64,000 nt of DNA from Thauera carbonicopians (GTDB lineage Bacteria > Pseudomonadota > Gammaproteobacteria > Burkholderiales > Rhodocyclaceae), in NCBI RefSeq assembly GCF_025699485.1, contig NZ_JANUXN010000002.1, positions 186,001 through 250,000 on the forward strand. Reading direction: 5' to 3'. Shown here piece after piece: positions 9,231 through 19,103 of this stretch. How positions within the stretch are numbered: the first letter of the stretch is position 1; every line of letters begins with the position of its first letter. The notes under the pieces are model-generated. The model saw only the letters and a program-made list of their open reading frames with translations. It did no database searches and had not been told where the DNA came from. The position numbers and the translations under genes were made by a program.

Positions 9231-10546
9231 GCACGCAAGGAATGATCCTCGCCGGCTGTGACGGCGACCGCACCTGGCGGCTCCAGGACTATGTCGCGCG
9301 CGGTGGGTACTCCGCGCTGAAGAAGATCCTCGCCGATAAGACGCCGCAGGACACCATCATCGCCGAGCTCAAGACCTCGGTGCTGCGCGGTCGGGGCGGT
9401 GCGGGCTTCCCCACCGGTCTCAAGTGGAGCTTCATGCCGCGCTCCTTCCCCGGCGACAAGTACCTCGCCTGCAACTCGGACGAAGGCGAGCCGGGCACGT
9501 TCAAGGATCGCGACATCCTGCGCTACAACCCGCACAGCGTCATCGAAGGCATGATCATCGCGGCCTACGCGATGGGTGCCGCCCGCGGCTACAACTACAT
9601 CCACGGCGAGATCTTCGAAGTGTATTCGCGTTTCGAAGAGGCGCTGGCCGAAGCGCGCGAAGCCGGCCTGCTCGGCCGGAACATCCTCGGTTCCGACTTC
9701 TCCTTCGAGCTGTTCGCCCATCATGGCTACGGCGCCTACATCTGCGGCGAGGAAACCGCGCTGCTCGAATCGATCGAAGGCAAGAAGGGCCAGCCGCGCT
9801 TCAAGCCGCCGTTCCCGGCGAGCTACGGCCTCTACGGCAAGCCGACCACGATCAACAACACCGAGACCTTCGCTTCGGTGCCGTTCATCATGAACATGGG
9901 CGGCGAGGCCTTCCTGAACCTCGGCAAGCCCAACAACGGCGGCATGAAGCTGTTCTCGATCTCGGGCCACGTCAATCGTCCCGGCAACTACGAGATCCCG
10001 CTCGGCACGCCGTTCTCCGAGCTGCTGGAGATGGCCGGCGGCATGCGCGGCGGCCGCAAGCTGAAGGCGGTGATTCCGGGCGGTTCGTCGTCGCCGGTGG
10101 TGCCCGGCAACATCATGATGGACTGCACGATGGACTACGACTCGATCTCCAAGGCGGGATCGATGCTGGGTTCGGGCGCGGTCATCGTCATGGACGAGAC
10201 CACCTGCATGGTGAAGGCGCTCGAACGCCTGTCCTACTTCTACTTCGAGGAATCCTGCGGCCAATGCACGCCGTGCCGCGAAGGCACCGGCTGGCTGTAC
10301 CGCGTGGTGCATCGCATCGAACACGGCCTCGGCCGCGCCGACGACCTCGAACTGCTGAACTCGGTCACCACCAACATCATGGGCCGCACGATCTGCGCCC
10401 TGGGTGACGCCGCTTCCATGCCGGTGCAGAGCTTCGTCAAGCACTTCGGCGCCGAGTTCGAGTACCACATCGAAAACAAGAAATGCCTCGTGCCGCATGA
10501 AGTGCAGTACGCTGGCAGTCAAATCTACGTGAGCCCGTCATGCTAG
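9227..10546 (+). CDS. nuoF: NADH-quinone oxidoreductase subunit F
   Basis: This subunit binds NADH and FMN and takes the hydride in. It shows the nucleotide-binding [15 protein letters not shown], the [16 protein letters not shown] segment, [10 protein letters not shown] and the N3 [4Fe-4S] ligands in [15 protein letters not shown]. With the ATG at 9227, coupled to the nuoE stop, it has 439 residues. Its last 7 bases overlap nuoG. Confidence 0.97.
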   Translation: MSTQGMILAGCDGDRTWRLQDYVARGGYSALKKILADKTPQDTIIAELKTSVLRGRGGAGFPTGLKWSFMPRSFPGDKYLACNSDEGEPGTFKDRDILRYNPHSVIEGMIIAAYAMGAARGYNYIHGEIFEVYSRFEEALAEAREAGLLGRNILGSDFSFELFAHHGYGAYICGEETALLESIEGKKGQPRFKPPFPASYGLYGKPTTINNTETFASVPFIMNMGGEAFLNLGKPNNGGMKLFSISGHVNRPGNYEIPLGTPFSELLEMAGGMRGGRKLKAVIPGGSSSPVVPGNIMMDCTMDYDSISKAGSMLGSGAVIVMDETTCMVKALERLSYFYFEESCGQCTPCREGTGWLYRVVHRIEHGLGRADDLELLNSVTTNIMGRTICALGDAASMPVQSFVKHFGAEFEYHIENKKCLVPHEVQYAGSQIYVSPSC

Positions 10547-12879
10547 AGATCGAAATCGACGGCAAGCAGGTCCAGGTCGACGACGGCAGCACCGTGATGG
10601 ATGCTGCCGCGGCTGCCGGCGCCTACATTCCGCACTTCTGCTATCACAAGAAACTGTCGATCGCGGCCAACTGCCGGATGTGCCTCGTCCAGGTGGAGAA
10701 AGCGCCCAAGCCGCTGCCCGCCTGTGCCACGCCGGTGACCAACGGCATGAAGGTGTGGACGCACTCGGAACTCGCCGTGACGGCCCAGAAGGGCGTCATG
10801 GAGTTCCTGCTGATCAACCACCCGCTCGACTGCCCGATTTGCGACCAGGGCGGCGAATGCCAGCTGCAGGATCTGGCGGTCGGCTACGGTTCGTCGGCTT
10901 CGCGCTACCAGGAAGAAAAGCGCGTCGTCTTCAACAAGAATCTCGGTTCGCTGGTGTCCACCGACATGACGCGCTGCATCAACTGCACGCGCTGTGTCCG
11001 CTTCACCGCCGAGATCGCCGGCGAGATGGAACTCGGCCAGGCTTTCCGCGGCGAGCACGCCGAGATCATGCCCTTCATCGAGAAGACCATCGATTCGGAG
11101 CTGTCGGGCAACATCATCGACCTCTGCCCGGTGGGCGCGCTGACCTCGAAGCCCTTCCGCTTCGCCGCGCGTACCTGGGAGTTGTCGCGGCGCAAGTCGG
11201 TGAGCCCGCACGATTCGCTCGGCTCGAACCTGATCGTCCAGACCAAGCACGACGTGGTCAAGCGCGTGCTGCCGCTGGAGAACGAAGAAATCAACGAGTG
11301 CTGGCTGTCCGACAAGGATCGCTTCTCCTACGAGGCGCTCAACAGCGACGAACGCCTGACCGTGCCGATGATCAAGCAGGGCGGTGAGTGGAAGCGGGTC
11401 GACTGGCAGGCGGCGCTCGAATTCGTCGCCAATGGCCTGCGCGGCATCGCCAAGGACCACGGCTCGGCCTCGATCGGTGCGCTGGGTTCGCCGCACGCCA
11501 CCGTCGAAGAGCTTTATCTGCTGCAGAAGCTGGTGCGGGGGCTGGGTTCGGACAACGTCGATTTCCGCCTGCGCCAGTCGGACTTCCGTGCCGACGGCAA
11601 GTGCGGCGGCGCCCCCTGGCTGGGCATGCCGATCGCCGGCGTCAAGGAGCTGGACCGCCTGCTGGTGGTCGGCAGCTTCCTGCGCAAGGATGCACCGCTG
11701 CTGGCGCAGCGCGTCCGCCAGGCGGCGAAGAAAGGCCTGCAGGTGAGCGCACTCGGCCCGAATGCCGAAGAGTGGCTGCTGCCGGTCAGGAATCGTGCTC
11801 TGGTCGCACCGTCGGCCATGGTGTCGGCGCTGGCCCAGGTCGTCGCGGCGCTGGCCGAAGAGAAGGGTGCCGAAGTCTCGGTGGCGCTGCGCGGCAAGCT
11901 GCCGGCGCAGGTGTCGGACGAAGCGCGTGTGATCGCGAAGAGCCTGGCCTCGGGCCGCAAGGCTGCGGTCTGGCTCGGCAACCTGGCCGTGCAGCATGCC
12001 CGCGCCAGCGAACTGCAGATGCTCGCGCAGGAAATCGCCCATCTTACCGGCGGCGTCTTCGGCTTCATCGGCGAGGCGGCCAACAGTGTCGGCGGTTATC
12101 TGGCCGGCGCGGTTCCGGCGAACGGCGGCCTCGACGCCGCGGCCATGATCGAGCAGGCGCGCAAGGCCTATGTCGTGCTCGGCGCCGAACCCGCCTTCGA
12201 TTTTGCCAATCCTTCGGCGGCCGCCGCCGCGCTGGGTTCCGCCCAGCTGGTCGTCGCCCTGAGCGCCTTCGATTCCGAGTCGCTGCGCGGCGTCGCCGAC
12301 GTGATGCTGCCGGTCGCGCCCTTCACCGAGACCTCCGGCACTTACGTGAATTGCGAAGGTCGGGCGCAGAGCTTCAACGCCGTCGCCCGCCCGCAAGGCG
12401 AGACGCGGCCGGCCTGGAAGGTGCTGCGCGTGCTGGGCAACCTGCTGTCGCTCGATGGCTTCTCGCAGAACGATTCCGAAGCCGTACGCGCCGAAGCGTT
12501 GGGTGAGGATGTGGCGTCGAAGCTCGGCAACAGCATCGAGGGCATCATCGTCAACGCGGCCGAAGCTCCGGGCGGAGCGCTGGAGCGCGTCACCGACGTG
12601 CCGATCCATTTCGCCGATCCGATCGCTCGCCGTGCCGAGGCCTTGCAGAAGACCCGCGATGCCAAGGCGCCGACGGCGCGCATCGCGCCTGCGACGCTCG
12701 CCGCGCTGGGTATCGCCGATGGCGACCGCGTCCGCGTGAAGCAGGGGTCGGCGTCCGCGGAACTGGTTGCGCAGACCGATCCGGCGCTCGCCGCAGCCTG
12801 CGTCAGGATCGCGGCCGCGCACATATCGACCGCGACGCTCGGCGCGATGAGCGGTGAATTGAGCTTGGAGCGTGCCTGA
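10540..12879 (+). CDS. nuoG: NADH-quinone oxidoreductase subunit G
   Basis: This is the large iron-sulfur subunit of the electron-input module. The N-terminal ferredoxin domain has the [2Fe-2S] ligands in [16 protein letters not shown]. The His-Cys segment [18 protein letters not shown] and [10 protein letters not shown] supply the next clusters (N5, N4). A molybdopterin-oxidoreductase-like domain without cofactor follows. At 779 residues it is shorter than E. coli NuoG (about 908) and matches the beta-proteobacterial and mitochondrial type. It overlaps nuoF by 7 bases and nuoH by 1. Confidence 0.96.
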   Translation: MLEIEIDGKQVQVDDGSTVMDAAAAAGAYIPHFCYHKKLSIAANCRMCLVQVEKAPKPLPACATPVTNGMKVWTHSELAVTAQKGVMEFLLINHPLDCPICDQGGECQLQDLAVGYGSSASRYQEEKRVVFNKNLGSLVSTDMTRCINCTRCVRFTAEIAGEMELGQAFRGEHAEIMPFIEKTIDSELSGNIIDLCPVGALTSKPFRFAARTWELSRRKSVSPHDSLGSNLIVQTKHDVVKRVLPLENEEINECWLSDKDRFSYEALNSDERLTVPMIKQGGEWKRVDWQAALEFVANGLRGIAKDHGSASIGALGSPHATVEELYLLQKLVRGLGSDNVDFRLRQSDFRADGKCGGAPWLGMPIAGVKELDRLLVVGSFLRKDAPLLAQRVRQAAKKGLQVSALGPNAEEWLLPVRNRALVAPSAMVSALAQVVAALAEEKGAEVSVALRGKLPAQVSDEARVIAKSLASGRKAAVWLGNLAVQHARASELQMLAQEIAHLTGGVFGFIGEAANSVGGYLAGAVPANGGLDAAAMIEQARKAYVVLGAEPAFDFANPSAAAAALGSAQLVVALSAFDSESLRGVADVMLPVAPFTETSGTYVNCEGRAQSFNAVARPQGETRPAWKVLRVLGNLLSLDGFSQNDSEAVRAEALGEDVASKLGNSIEGIIVNAAEAPGGALERVTDVPIHFADPIARRAEALQKTRDAKAPTARIAPATLAALGIADGDRVRVKQGSASAELVAQTDPALAAACVRIAAAHISTATLGAMSGELSLERA

Positions 12880-13928
12880 TGGAATCGATGCTGCAACCCG
12901 TCGCCGACTTCTTCGGCCCTGCCTGGCCCGCAGTGTGGACGCTGGCCAAGATCGTCGCGATCATCGCGCCCCTGATGATCTGCGTGGCCTACCTGACCCT
13001 GGCCGAGCGCAAGGTCATCGGCTACATGCAGGTTCGTATCGGCCCCAACCGCGTCGGTCCGAAAGGCCTGCTGCAGCCGATCGCCGACGGCGTCAAGCTG
13101 CTGCTGAAGGAAATCATCGTTCCGAGCAGCTCCAACAAGGGGCTGTTCATCCTCGGCCCGATCCTCGCCATCGCGCCGTCGCTGGCGGCCTGGGCGGTGG
13201 TGCCCTTCGATGACGGACTGGTGCTGGCCAACGTCAATGCCGGTCTGCTGTTCCTGCTCGCGATCACCTCGCTGGAAGTCTATGGCGTGATCGTCGCCGG
13301 CTGGGCGTCGAACTCCAAGTATCCCTTCCTGGGCTCGATGCGCGCGGCCGCGCAGATGGTGTCCTACGAAGTGTCGATGGGCTTCGCGCTGATCTGCGTG
13401 CTGCTGATCTCGGCCAGCCTGAACCTGAGCGACATCGTCACCTCGCAGGGGACCGGCATGTTCGCCGACATGGGCCTGGGCTTCCTGTCCTGGAACTGGC
13501 TGCCGCTGCTGCCGATGTTCGTCGTCTATCTGATCTCGGGCATTGCCGAGACCAACCGCGCGCCCTTCGACGTCGTCGAAGGCGAGGCCGAGGTGGTGGC
13601 GGGCCACATGGTCGAATATTCGGGCATGGCCTTTGCGCTGTTCTTCCTCGCCGAATACGCCAACATGATCCTGGTCTCGATCCTGACCTCGGTCCTGTTC
13701 CTGGGCGGCTGGCTGTCGCCGGTGGGTTTCCTGCCGGATGGCTTCCACTGGCTGGCGATCAAGACCGCCGCGATTCTGTTCATCTTCCTGTGGGCACGTG
13801 CAACTTTCCCTCGCTTCCGCTACGACCAGATCATGCGCCTGGGCTGGAAAGTGTTCATCCCTGTGACCCTCGTGTGGGTGTTTGTGGTGGCGGTGTGGTT
13901 GATGTCGCCGCTGTCGATCTGGAGTTGA
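12879..13928 (+). CDS. nuoH: NADH-quinone oxidoreductase subunit H
   Basis: This membrane subunit joins the peripheral and membrane arms and contributes to the quinone tunnel. The ND1 signatures [20 protein letters not shown] and [18 protein letters not shown] are both present, among eight or so hydrophobic helices. It has 349 residues. The start codon overlaps the nuoG stop (TGATGG). Confidence 0.97.
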   Translation: MESMLQPVADFFGPAWPAVWTLAKIVAIIAPLMICVAYLTLAERKVIGYMQVRIGPNRVGPKGLLQPIADGVKLLLKEIIVPSSSNKGLFILGPILAIAPSLAAWAVVPFDDGLVLANVNAGLLFLLAITSLEVYGVIVAGWASNSKYPFLGSMRAAAQMVSYEVSMGFALICVLLISASLNLSDIVTSQGTGMFADMGLGFLSWNWLPLLPMFVVYLISGIAETNRAPFDVVEGEAEVVAGHMVEYSGMAFALFFLAEYANMILVSILTSVLFLGGWLSPVGFLPDGFHWLAIKTAAILFIFLWARATFPRFRYDQIMRLGWKVFIPVTLVWVFVVAVWLMSPLSIWS

Positions 13929-13935
13929 GAAGACC

Positions 13936-14421
13936 ATGGGTGCCAAGGATTACATCGGCAGTCTGTTCCTGAAGGAATTGGTCAAGGGCATGGCCCTGAC
14001 CGGGCGGCATTTCTTCCAGCGCAAGATCACCGTCCAGTTCCCCGAGGAAAAGACGCCTCAGAGCAACCGCTTCCGCGGTCTGCATGCCCTGCGCCGCTAC
14101 CCGAACGGCGAGGAGCGCTGCATCGCGTGCAAGCTGTGCGAAGCGATCTGCCCGGCAATGGCGATCACGATCGAGTCCGAGCAGCGTGACGACGGCTCGC
14201 GCCGTACCAGCCGCTACGACATCGACCTGACGAAGTGCATCTTCTGCGGCTTCTGCGAGGAAGCCTGTCCCGTCGATGCCATCGTCGAGACGCGCGTGTT
14301 CGAGTACCACGGCGAACAGCGGGGCGATCTCTACTACACCAAGCAGATGCTGCTTGCCGTGGGGGACCGCCACGAAGCGCAGATCGCGGCCGACCGCGAG
14401 CAGGACGCCAAATACCGCTAA
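13936..14421 (+). CDS. nuoI: NADH-quinone oxidoreductase subunit I
   Basis: This 8Fe ferredoxin-like subunit carries clusters N6a and N6b, which relay electrons toward NuoB. Two CxxCxxCxxxCP motifs are visible: [12 protein letters not shown] from about residue 62 and [12 protein letters not shown] from about residue 101. It has 161 residues, the usual length. It lies 7 bases after nuoH. Confidence 0.97.
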   Translation: MGAKDYIGSLFLKELVKGMALTGRHFFQRKITVQFPEEKTPQSNRFRGLHALRRYPNGEERCIACKLCEAICPAMAITIESEQRDDGSRRTSRYDIDLTKCIFCGFCEEACPVDAIVETRVFEYHGEQRGDLYYTKQMLLAVGDRHEAQIAADREQDAKYR

Positions 14422-14454
14422 CGGACGGCGCCTTGCGCGCCATGAGTCAAGAAC

Positions 14455-15060
14455 ATGGAATTCAAGACCTTCGTCTTCTACTTTCTCGCCGTGATCATGG
14501 TGTTCGCGGCGCTGAGGGTGATCACCGCCCGGAACCCGGTGCATGCGGCGCTGTTCCTGGTGCTGACCTTCTTCAACGCGGGCGGCATCTGGCTGTTGCT
14601 GCAGGCGGAATTCCTCGCCATCACGCTGGTGATGGTCTACGTCGGCGCGGTGATGGTGCTGTTCCTGTTCGTCGTGATGATGCTGGACATCAATCTCGAC
14701 CGCATCCGCGAGGGCTTCTGGAGCTATCTGCCGGTCGGTGCGCTGGTCGGCATCCTGATGCTGGTCGAGATGGTGATGGTGCTCGGCGGCTCCTATTTCG
14801 GGCTCGAGGCGATGCCCGCGCCGCCGCCGGCGGGCGAGAGCTTCAGCAACACCCGCGAACTCGGCCGCGTGCTTTACACCGACTACGTCTATCCGTTCGA
14901 GCTGGCTTCGCTGGTGCTGCTGGTGGCGATGGTCGCGGCGGTCACGCTGACCCTGCGCAAGCGCAAGGGCATCAAGGGCATCCCGGCCTCCGAGCAGGTG
15001 GCGGTCAAGCGCGAAGGCCGCGTCGAGCTGGTCAAGATGCAGGCCGAAAAAGAAGACTGA
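14455..15060 (+). CDS. nuoJ: NADH-quinone oxidoreductase subunit J
   Basis: This is an ND6-type membrane subunit. The 201-residue protein has five predicted helices, including the LVMVYVGAVMVLFLFVVMML-like stretch of TM3 that can form a pi-bulge, and ends in a basic tail (LRKRKGIKG...). It lies 33 bases after nuoI. It is followed by a 62-base spacer with a striking 10-bp hairpin before nuoK. Confidence 0.95.
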   Translation: MEFKTFVFYFLAVIMVFAALRVITARNPVHAALFLVLTFFNAGGIWLLLQAEFLAITLVMVYVGAVMVLFLFVVMMLDINLDRIREGFWSYLPVGALVGILMLVEMVMVLGGSYFGLEAMPAPPPAGESFSNTRELGRVLYTDYVYPFELASLVLLVAMVAAVTLTLRKRKGIKGIPASEQVAVKREGRVELVKMQAEKED

Positions 15061-15081
15061 AACAGCACGCGAACATAGAAA

Positions 15082-15104
15082 CGCACCGGTGACACACCGG
15101 TGCG
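15082..15104 (+). other. Perfect 10-bp hairpin in the nuoJ-nuoK spacer
   Basis: CGCACCGGTG (15082-15091), loop ACA, and CACCGGTGCG (15095-15104). No T-run follows, so it is not an intrinsic terminator. It sits 18 bases before the nuoK start codon and may serve RNA processing or differential stability. Confidence 0.6.
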
Positions 15105-15122
15105 ATCAGGGAGTCACCACAG

Positions 15123-15428
15123 ATGCTTTCGCTTTCCCACTACCTCGTCCTGGGCGCGATTTTGTTCGCGATCAGTGTTGTCGGGATCTTCCTGAACAGG
15201 AAGAACCTGATCGTGCTGCTGATGGCAATCGAACTGATGCTGCTTGCGGTGAACATGAACTTCATCGCCTTCTCGCACTATCTGGGCGACATCGCCGGCC
15301 AGGTTTTCGTTTTCTTCATCCTCACGGTCGCCGCGGCGGAATCCGCGATCGGCCTCGCGATCCTGATCGTCATGTTCCGCAACATGCGCACGATCCACGT
15401 GGATGATCTGGACAGCCTCAAGGGTTAA
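15123..15428 (+). CDS. nuoK: NADH-quinone oxidoreductase subunit K
   Basis: This ND4L-type membrane subunit of 101 residues has three helices. The proton-channel glutamates are visible in [11 protein letters not shown] and in [13 protein letters not shown]. It lies 12 bases before nuoL. Confidence 0.96.
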   Translation: MLSLSHYLVLGAILFAISVVGIFLNRKNLIVLLMAIELMLLAVNMNFIAFSHYLGDIAGQVFVFFILTVAAAESAIGLAILIVMFRNMRTIHVDDLDSLKG

Positions 15429-15440
15429 GGAAGCGCCACG

Positions 15441-17492
15441 ATGACGGACATGCAGACTCTCTATCTCCTCGTGCCGCTGGCGCCGCTCGCCGGCGCGATT
15501 CTGGCCGGACTGTTCGGCAAGGCGATCGGACGCACCGGCGCGCACGTCGTCACCATCCTCGGTGTGGCGATCGCGCTGGCCGCCTCGGTGTACATCTACC
15601 AGGACGTGCAGGCGGGCAACACCTTCAACGGCACGATCTACACCTGGATGGTGGCGGGCGGCATCACCTTCGAAGTCGGCTTCCTGATCGACTCGCTGAC
15701 GGTGATGATGATGCTGGTGGTGACCTTCGTGTCGCTGATGGTGCACATCTACACCATCGGCTACATGGCGGAAGACCCCGGCTACCAGCGCTTCTTCAGC
15801 TACATCTCGCTGTTCACCTTCTCGATGCTGATGCTGGTGATGTCCAACAACTTCATGCAGCTGTTCTTCGGCTGGGAAGCGGTGGGCCTCGTCTCGTATC
15901 TGCTGATCGGTTTCTGGTACGACCGCCCGACCGCGATCTACGCCAACCTGAAGGCCTTCCTGGTCAACCGCGTCGGCGACTTCGGCTTCCTGCTCGGCAT
16001 CGGTCTGATTGCGGCCTACACCGGCTCGCTGAACTACGCCGAAGTGTTCGCCCAGGCCGACAGCCTCGCTTCCCAGGAAATGGCCGTCACCGGCTGGCCG
16101 CTGATCACCGCGATCTGCATCTGTCTGTTCATCGGTGCGATGGGCAAATCCGCCCAGGTGCCGCTGCACGTCTGGCTGCCCGACTCGATGGAAGGCCCGA
16201 CCCCGATCTCGGCACTGATCCACGCCGCGACCATGGTGACCGCCGGCATCTTCATGGTGGCGCGCATGTCGCCGCTGTTCGAGCTGTCCGACACCGCGCT
16301 GTCCTTCGTGCTGGTGATCGGCGCCACGACCGCGCTGTTCATGGGCTTCCTCGGCATCGTCCAGAACGACATCAAGCGCGTCGTCGCCTACTCGACGCTG
16401 TCCCAGCTCGGCTACATGACGGTGGCGCTCGGCGTGTCGGCCTACTCGGCAGCCGTCTTCCACCTGATGACGCACGCCTTCTTCAAGGCCCTGCTGTTCC
16501 TCGGCGCCGGCTCGGTGATCATCGGCATGCACCACGACCAGGACATGCGCAACATGGGCGGCCTGTGGAAGTACATGCCCATCACCTGGTTCACCTCGCT
16601 GCTGGGCTCGCTGGCGCTGATCGGCTTCCCGCTGTTCTCGGGCTTCTTCTCCAAGGACTCGATCATCGAGGCGGTGCATGCCTCGACCATCCCGGGTGCC
16701 GGCTACGCGCTGTTCTGCGTCATGCTGGGCGTGTTCGTGACCGCGTTCTACTCCTTCCGCATGTACTTCCTGGTGTTCCACGGCAAGGAGCGCTTCGGCC
16801 AGGCCCATCATGGGCATGACGATCACGGCCATGACGAACATCACGCGGATGCGCATGGCGATGACGACCATGCCCATGACGATGATCACCATCACCACGG
16901 CCTCGCGCCGGGGCAGAAGCCGCACGAATCGCCCTGGGTGGTGACGCTGCCGCTGGTGCTGCTGGCCATCCCCTCGGTGCTGATCGGTTTCTTCACCATC
17001 GAGCCGATGCTGTTCGGCGACTGGTTCAAGAACGTCATCTTCGTCGGCGACAACCACGTCGGCCTGAAGGAGCTCGAAGCGAGCTTCCACGGCCCGCTGG
17101 CGATGGCGATCCACGGCCTGCAGACCGCGCCGTTCTGGCTGGCGATGGGCGGTGTCGCGGTGGCCTGGTTCTTCTACATGGTGAGGCCGGACATCCCGGC
17201 CGCGATCCAGCGCATCTTCAAGCCGATCTACTGCCTGCTGGAGAACAAGTACTTCTTCGACCGCTTCAACGAGATCTTCTTCGCCGGTGGCGCGCGAGCG
17301 CTCGGCAAGGGCTTGTGGAAGGCGGGCGACCAGGCCCTGATCGACGGCGTCGCGGTGAATGGCACGGCCAGGCTGGTGGGCTGGGTGGCGCAGATGTCGC
17401 GCCTGTTCCAGACCGGCCACCTGTACCAGTACGCCTTCGTGATGATCATCGGCGTGTTCATCCTGCTTACCTTCTGGTTCAACCGCGGGTAA
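15441..17492 (+). CDS. nuoL: NADH-quinone oxidoreductase subunit L
   Basis: This is the distal antiporter-like proton pump of complex I, ending in the long lateral helix region. The antiporter core contains GWEAVGLVSYLLIGFW and the channel lysine and histidine regions around KSAQVPLHVWLPDSMEGPTPISALIHAATMV. It has 683 residues. Between the pump core and the lateral helix, residues 456-486 form a His/Asp-rich insertion (14 His and 10 Asp in 31 residues) that is not part of the conserved fold. It lies 12 bases after nuoK. Confidence 0.96.
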   Translation: MTDMQTLYLLVPLAPLAGAILAGLFGKAIGRTGAHVVTILGVAIALAASVYIYQDVQAGNTFNGTIYTWMVAGGITFEVGFLIDSLTVMMMLVVTFVSLMVHIYTIGYMAEDPGYQRFFSYISLFTFSMLMLVMSNNFMQLFFGWEAVGLVSYLLIGFWYDRPTAIYANLKAFLVNRVGDFGFLLGIGLIAAYTGSLNYAEVFAQADSLASQEMAVTGWPLITAICICLFIGAMGKSAQVPLHVWLPDSMEGPTPISALIHAATMVTAGIFMVARMSPLFELSDTALSFVLVIGATTALFMGFLGIVQNDIKRVVAYSTLSQLGYMTVALGVSAYSAAVFHLMTHAFFKALLFLGAGSVIIGMHHDQDMRNMGGLWKYMPITWFTSLLGSLALIGFPLFSGFFSKDSIIEAVHASTIPGAGYALFCVMLGVFVTAFYSFRMYFLVFHGKERFGQAHHGHDDHGHDEHHADAHGDDDHAHDDDHHHHGLAPGQKPHESPWVVTLPLVLLAIPSVLIGFFTIEPMLFGDWFKNVIFVGDNHVGLKELEASFHGPLAMAIHGLQTAPFWLAMGGVAVAWFFYMVRPDIPAAIQRIFKPIYCLLENKYFFDRFNEIFFAGGARALGKGLWKAGDQALIDGVAVNGTARLVGWVAQMSRLFQTGHLYQYAFVMIIGVFILLTFWFNRG

Positions 17493-17535
17493 GCGGGGCA
17501 GGGCAAACAGGAACGTACTCATAACAAGATGGAAC

Positions 17536-17551
17536 GCGCCGTTCGCGGCGC
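17536..17551 (+). other. UUCG-loop hairpin in the nuoL-nuoM spacer
   Basis: GCGCCG (17536-17541), loop TTCG, and CGGCGC (17546-17551) lie 18 bases before the nuoM start. No T-run follows. It resembles in position the hairpin before nuoK. Confidence 0.45.
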
Positions 17552-17569
17552 ACTGAACGGAAAGCAACG

Positions 17570-19051
17570 ATGACGGACATTCCTCTCCTCAGTCTGGCGA
17601 TCTGGGCGCCGATTCTCGGCGGCCTGCTGGTGCTCGCGACCGGCTCCGATCGCAATGCCCCGCTGGCGCGGATGCTCGCCTTGGCGGCTGCCGTGGTGGG
17701 TTTCGTCGTCACCATTCCGCTCTATACCGGCTTCGACACGACGACCAGCGCGATGCAGTTCGTCGAGCTCGGCTCCTGGGTGCCGCGCTTCAACATCAAC
17801 TACCACCTGGGCGTCGACGGCATCTCGGTGTGGTTCGTGATCCTCAACGCCTTCATCACCATCATGGTCGTGATGGCGGGCTGGAAGGTGATCGAGGATC
17901 GCGTGGCGCAGTACATGGCGGCCTTCCTGATCATGTCGGGCCTGATGAACGGCATCTTCTCGGCACTGGACGGCGTGCTGTTCTACGTGTTCTTCGAGGC
18001 CTCGCTGATCCCGATGTACCTGATCATCGGTGTCTGGGGCGGTCCGAACCGCGTCTATGCCGCGATCAAGTTCTTCCTCTACACGCTGCTCGGCTCGCTG
18101 CTGATGCTGATCGCCCTGCTGTACCTGTTCATGCAGTCCGGCGGCAGCTTCAGCATCCTCGACTGGCACCAGCTGCCGCTGCCGATGGAGCCGCAGGTCC
18201 TGATCTTCCTGGCCTTCCTGATCGCCTTCGGCGTCAAGGTGCCGATGTGGCCGGTGCATACCTGGCTGCCGGATGCCCACGTCGAAGCGCCCACCGGCGG
18301 CTCGGTGGTGCTGGCCGCGATCGCGCTGAAGCTCGGCGCCTACGGTTTCCTGCGCTTCTCGCTGCCGATCGTGCCGGACGCGGCTCATGAGCTCGCCTGG
18401 CTGGTCATCACGCTGTCGCTGATCGCGGTGGTATACATTGGTTTCGTCGCGCTGGTGCAGGCCGACATGAAGAAGCTGGTCGCGTATTCGTCGATCTCGC
18501 ACATGGGCTTCGTCACCCTGGGCTTCTTCATCTTCAACCCGCTGGGCGTCGAAGGCGCACTGGTGCAGATGATCTCGCACGGCTTCGTCTCGGGCGCGAT
18601 GTTCCTCTGCATCGGCGTGCTGTACGACCGCGTGCATTCGCGCCAGATCGCCGACTACGGCGGTGTAGTGCACACCATGCCCAAGTTCGCGGCCTTCTTC
18701 ATGCTGTTCGCGATGGCCAACTCCGGCCTGCCGGCCACCTCCGGCTTCGTCGGTGAGTTCATGGTCGTGCTCGGCGCAGTGCAGTACAACTTCTGGATCG
18801 GCTTCATTGCCGCAACCACGCTGATCGTCGGCGCCGCCTATTCGCTGTGGATGTACAAGCGCGTGGTGTTCGGCAAGGTCGCCAACAAGCACGTGGCCGA
18901 GCTCGAGGATCTCAGCGGCCGTGAGTTCGCCTTCCTTGCGATCCTTGCATTCTGCGTACTGGCGATGGGTCTGTATCCCTATCCCTTCACCGAAGTGATG
19001 CATGCTTCGGTCAACGAACTCCTGCGGCATGTTGCCGTGAGCAAGCTCTGA
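17570..19051 (+). CDS. nuoM: NADH-quinone oxidoreductase subunit M
   Basis: This is the ND4-type antiporter-like proton pump. It shows about 14 helices, the conserved glutamate in FFEASLIPMYLIIGVWGG and the channel segment KVPMWPVHTWLPDAHVEAPTGGSVVLA. It has 493 residues, as expected. It lies 77 bases after nuoL and 52 bases before nuoN. Confidence 0.96.
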   Translation: MTDIPLLSLAIWAPILGGLLVLATGSDRNAPLARMLALAAAVVGFVVTIPLYTGFDTTTSAMQFVELGSWVPRFNINYHLGVDGISVWFVILNAFITIMVVMAGWKVIEDRVAQYMAAFLIMSGLMNGIFSALDGVLFYVFFEASLIPMYLIIGVWGGPNRVYAAIKFFLYTLLGSLLMLIALLYLFMQSGGSFSILDWHQLPLPMEPQVLIFLAFLIAFGVKVPMWPVHTWLPDAHVEAPTGGSVVLAAIALKLGAYGFLRFSLPIVPDAAHELAWLVITLSLIAVVYIGFVALVQADMKKLVAYSSISHMGFVTLGFFIFNPLGVEGALVQMISHGFVSGAMFLCIGVLYDRVHSRQIADYGGVVHTMPKFAAFFMLFAMANSGLPATSGFVGEFMVVLGAVQYNFWIGFIAATTLIVGAAYSLWMYKRVVFGKVANKHVAELEDLSGREFAFLAILAFCVLAMGLYPYPFTEVMHASVNELLRHVAVSKL

Positions 19052-19103
19052 GTGCCGTCAGGCTCGAGGCACCTTTAGAGACACTTAACGGACTGGTCAG
19101 AAG

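Noticed and set aside
10543-12822. A 759-codon minus-strand frame opposite nuoG
   Set aside because: It is an antisense shadow of a high-confidence gene, with arginine-rich nonsense composition.
15114-17567. An 817-codon open frame on the minus strand opposite nuoK-nuoL
   Set aside because: It is rich in His, Arg, Glu and Gln in the pattern expected from the antisense of GC-rich membrane-protein genes. It covers two certain nuo genes and has no known motif.
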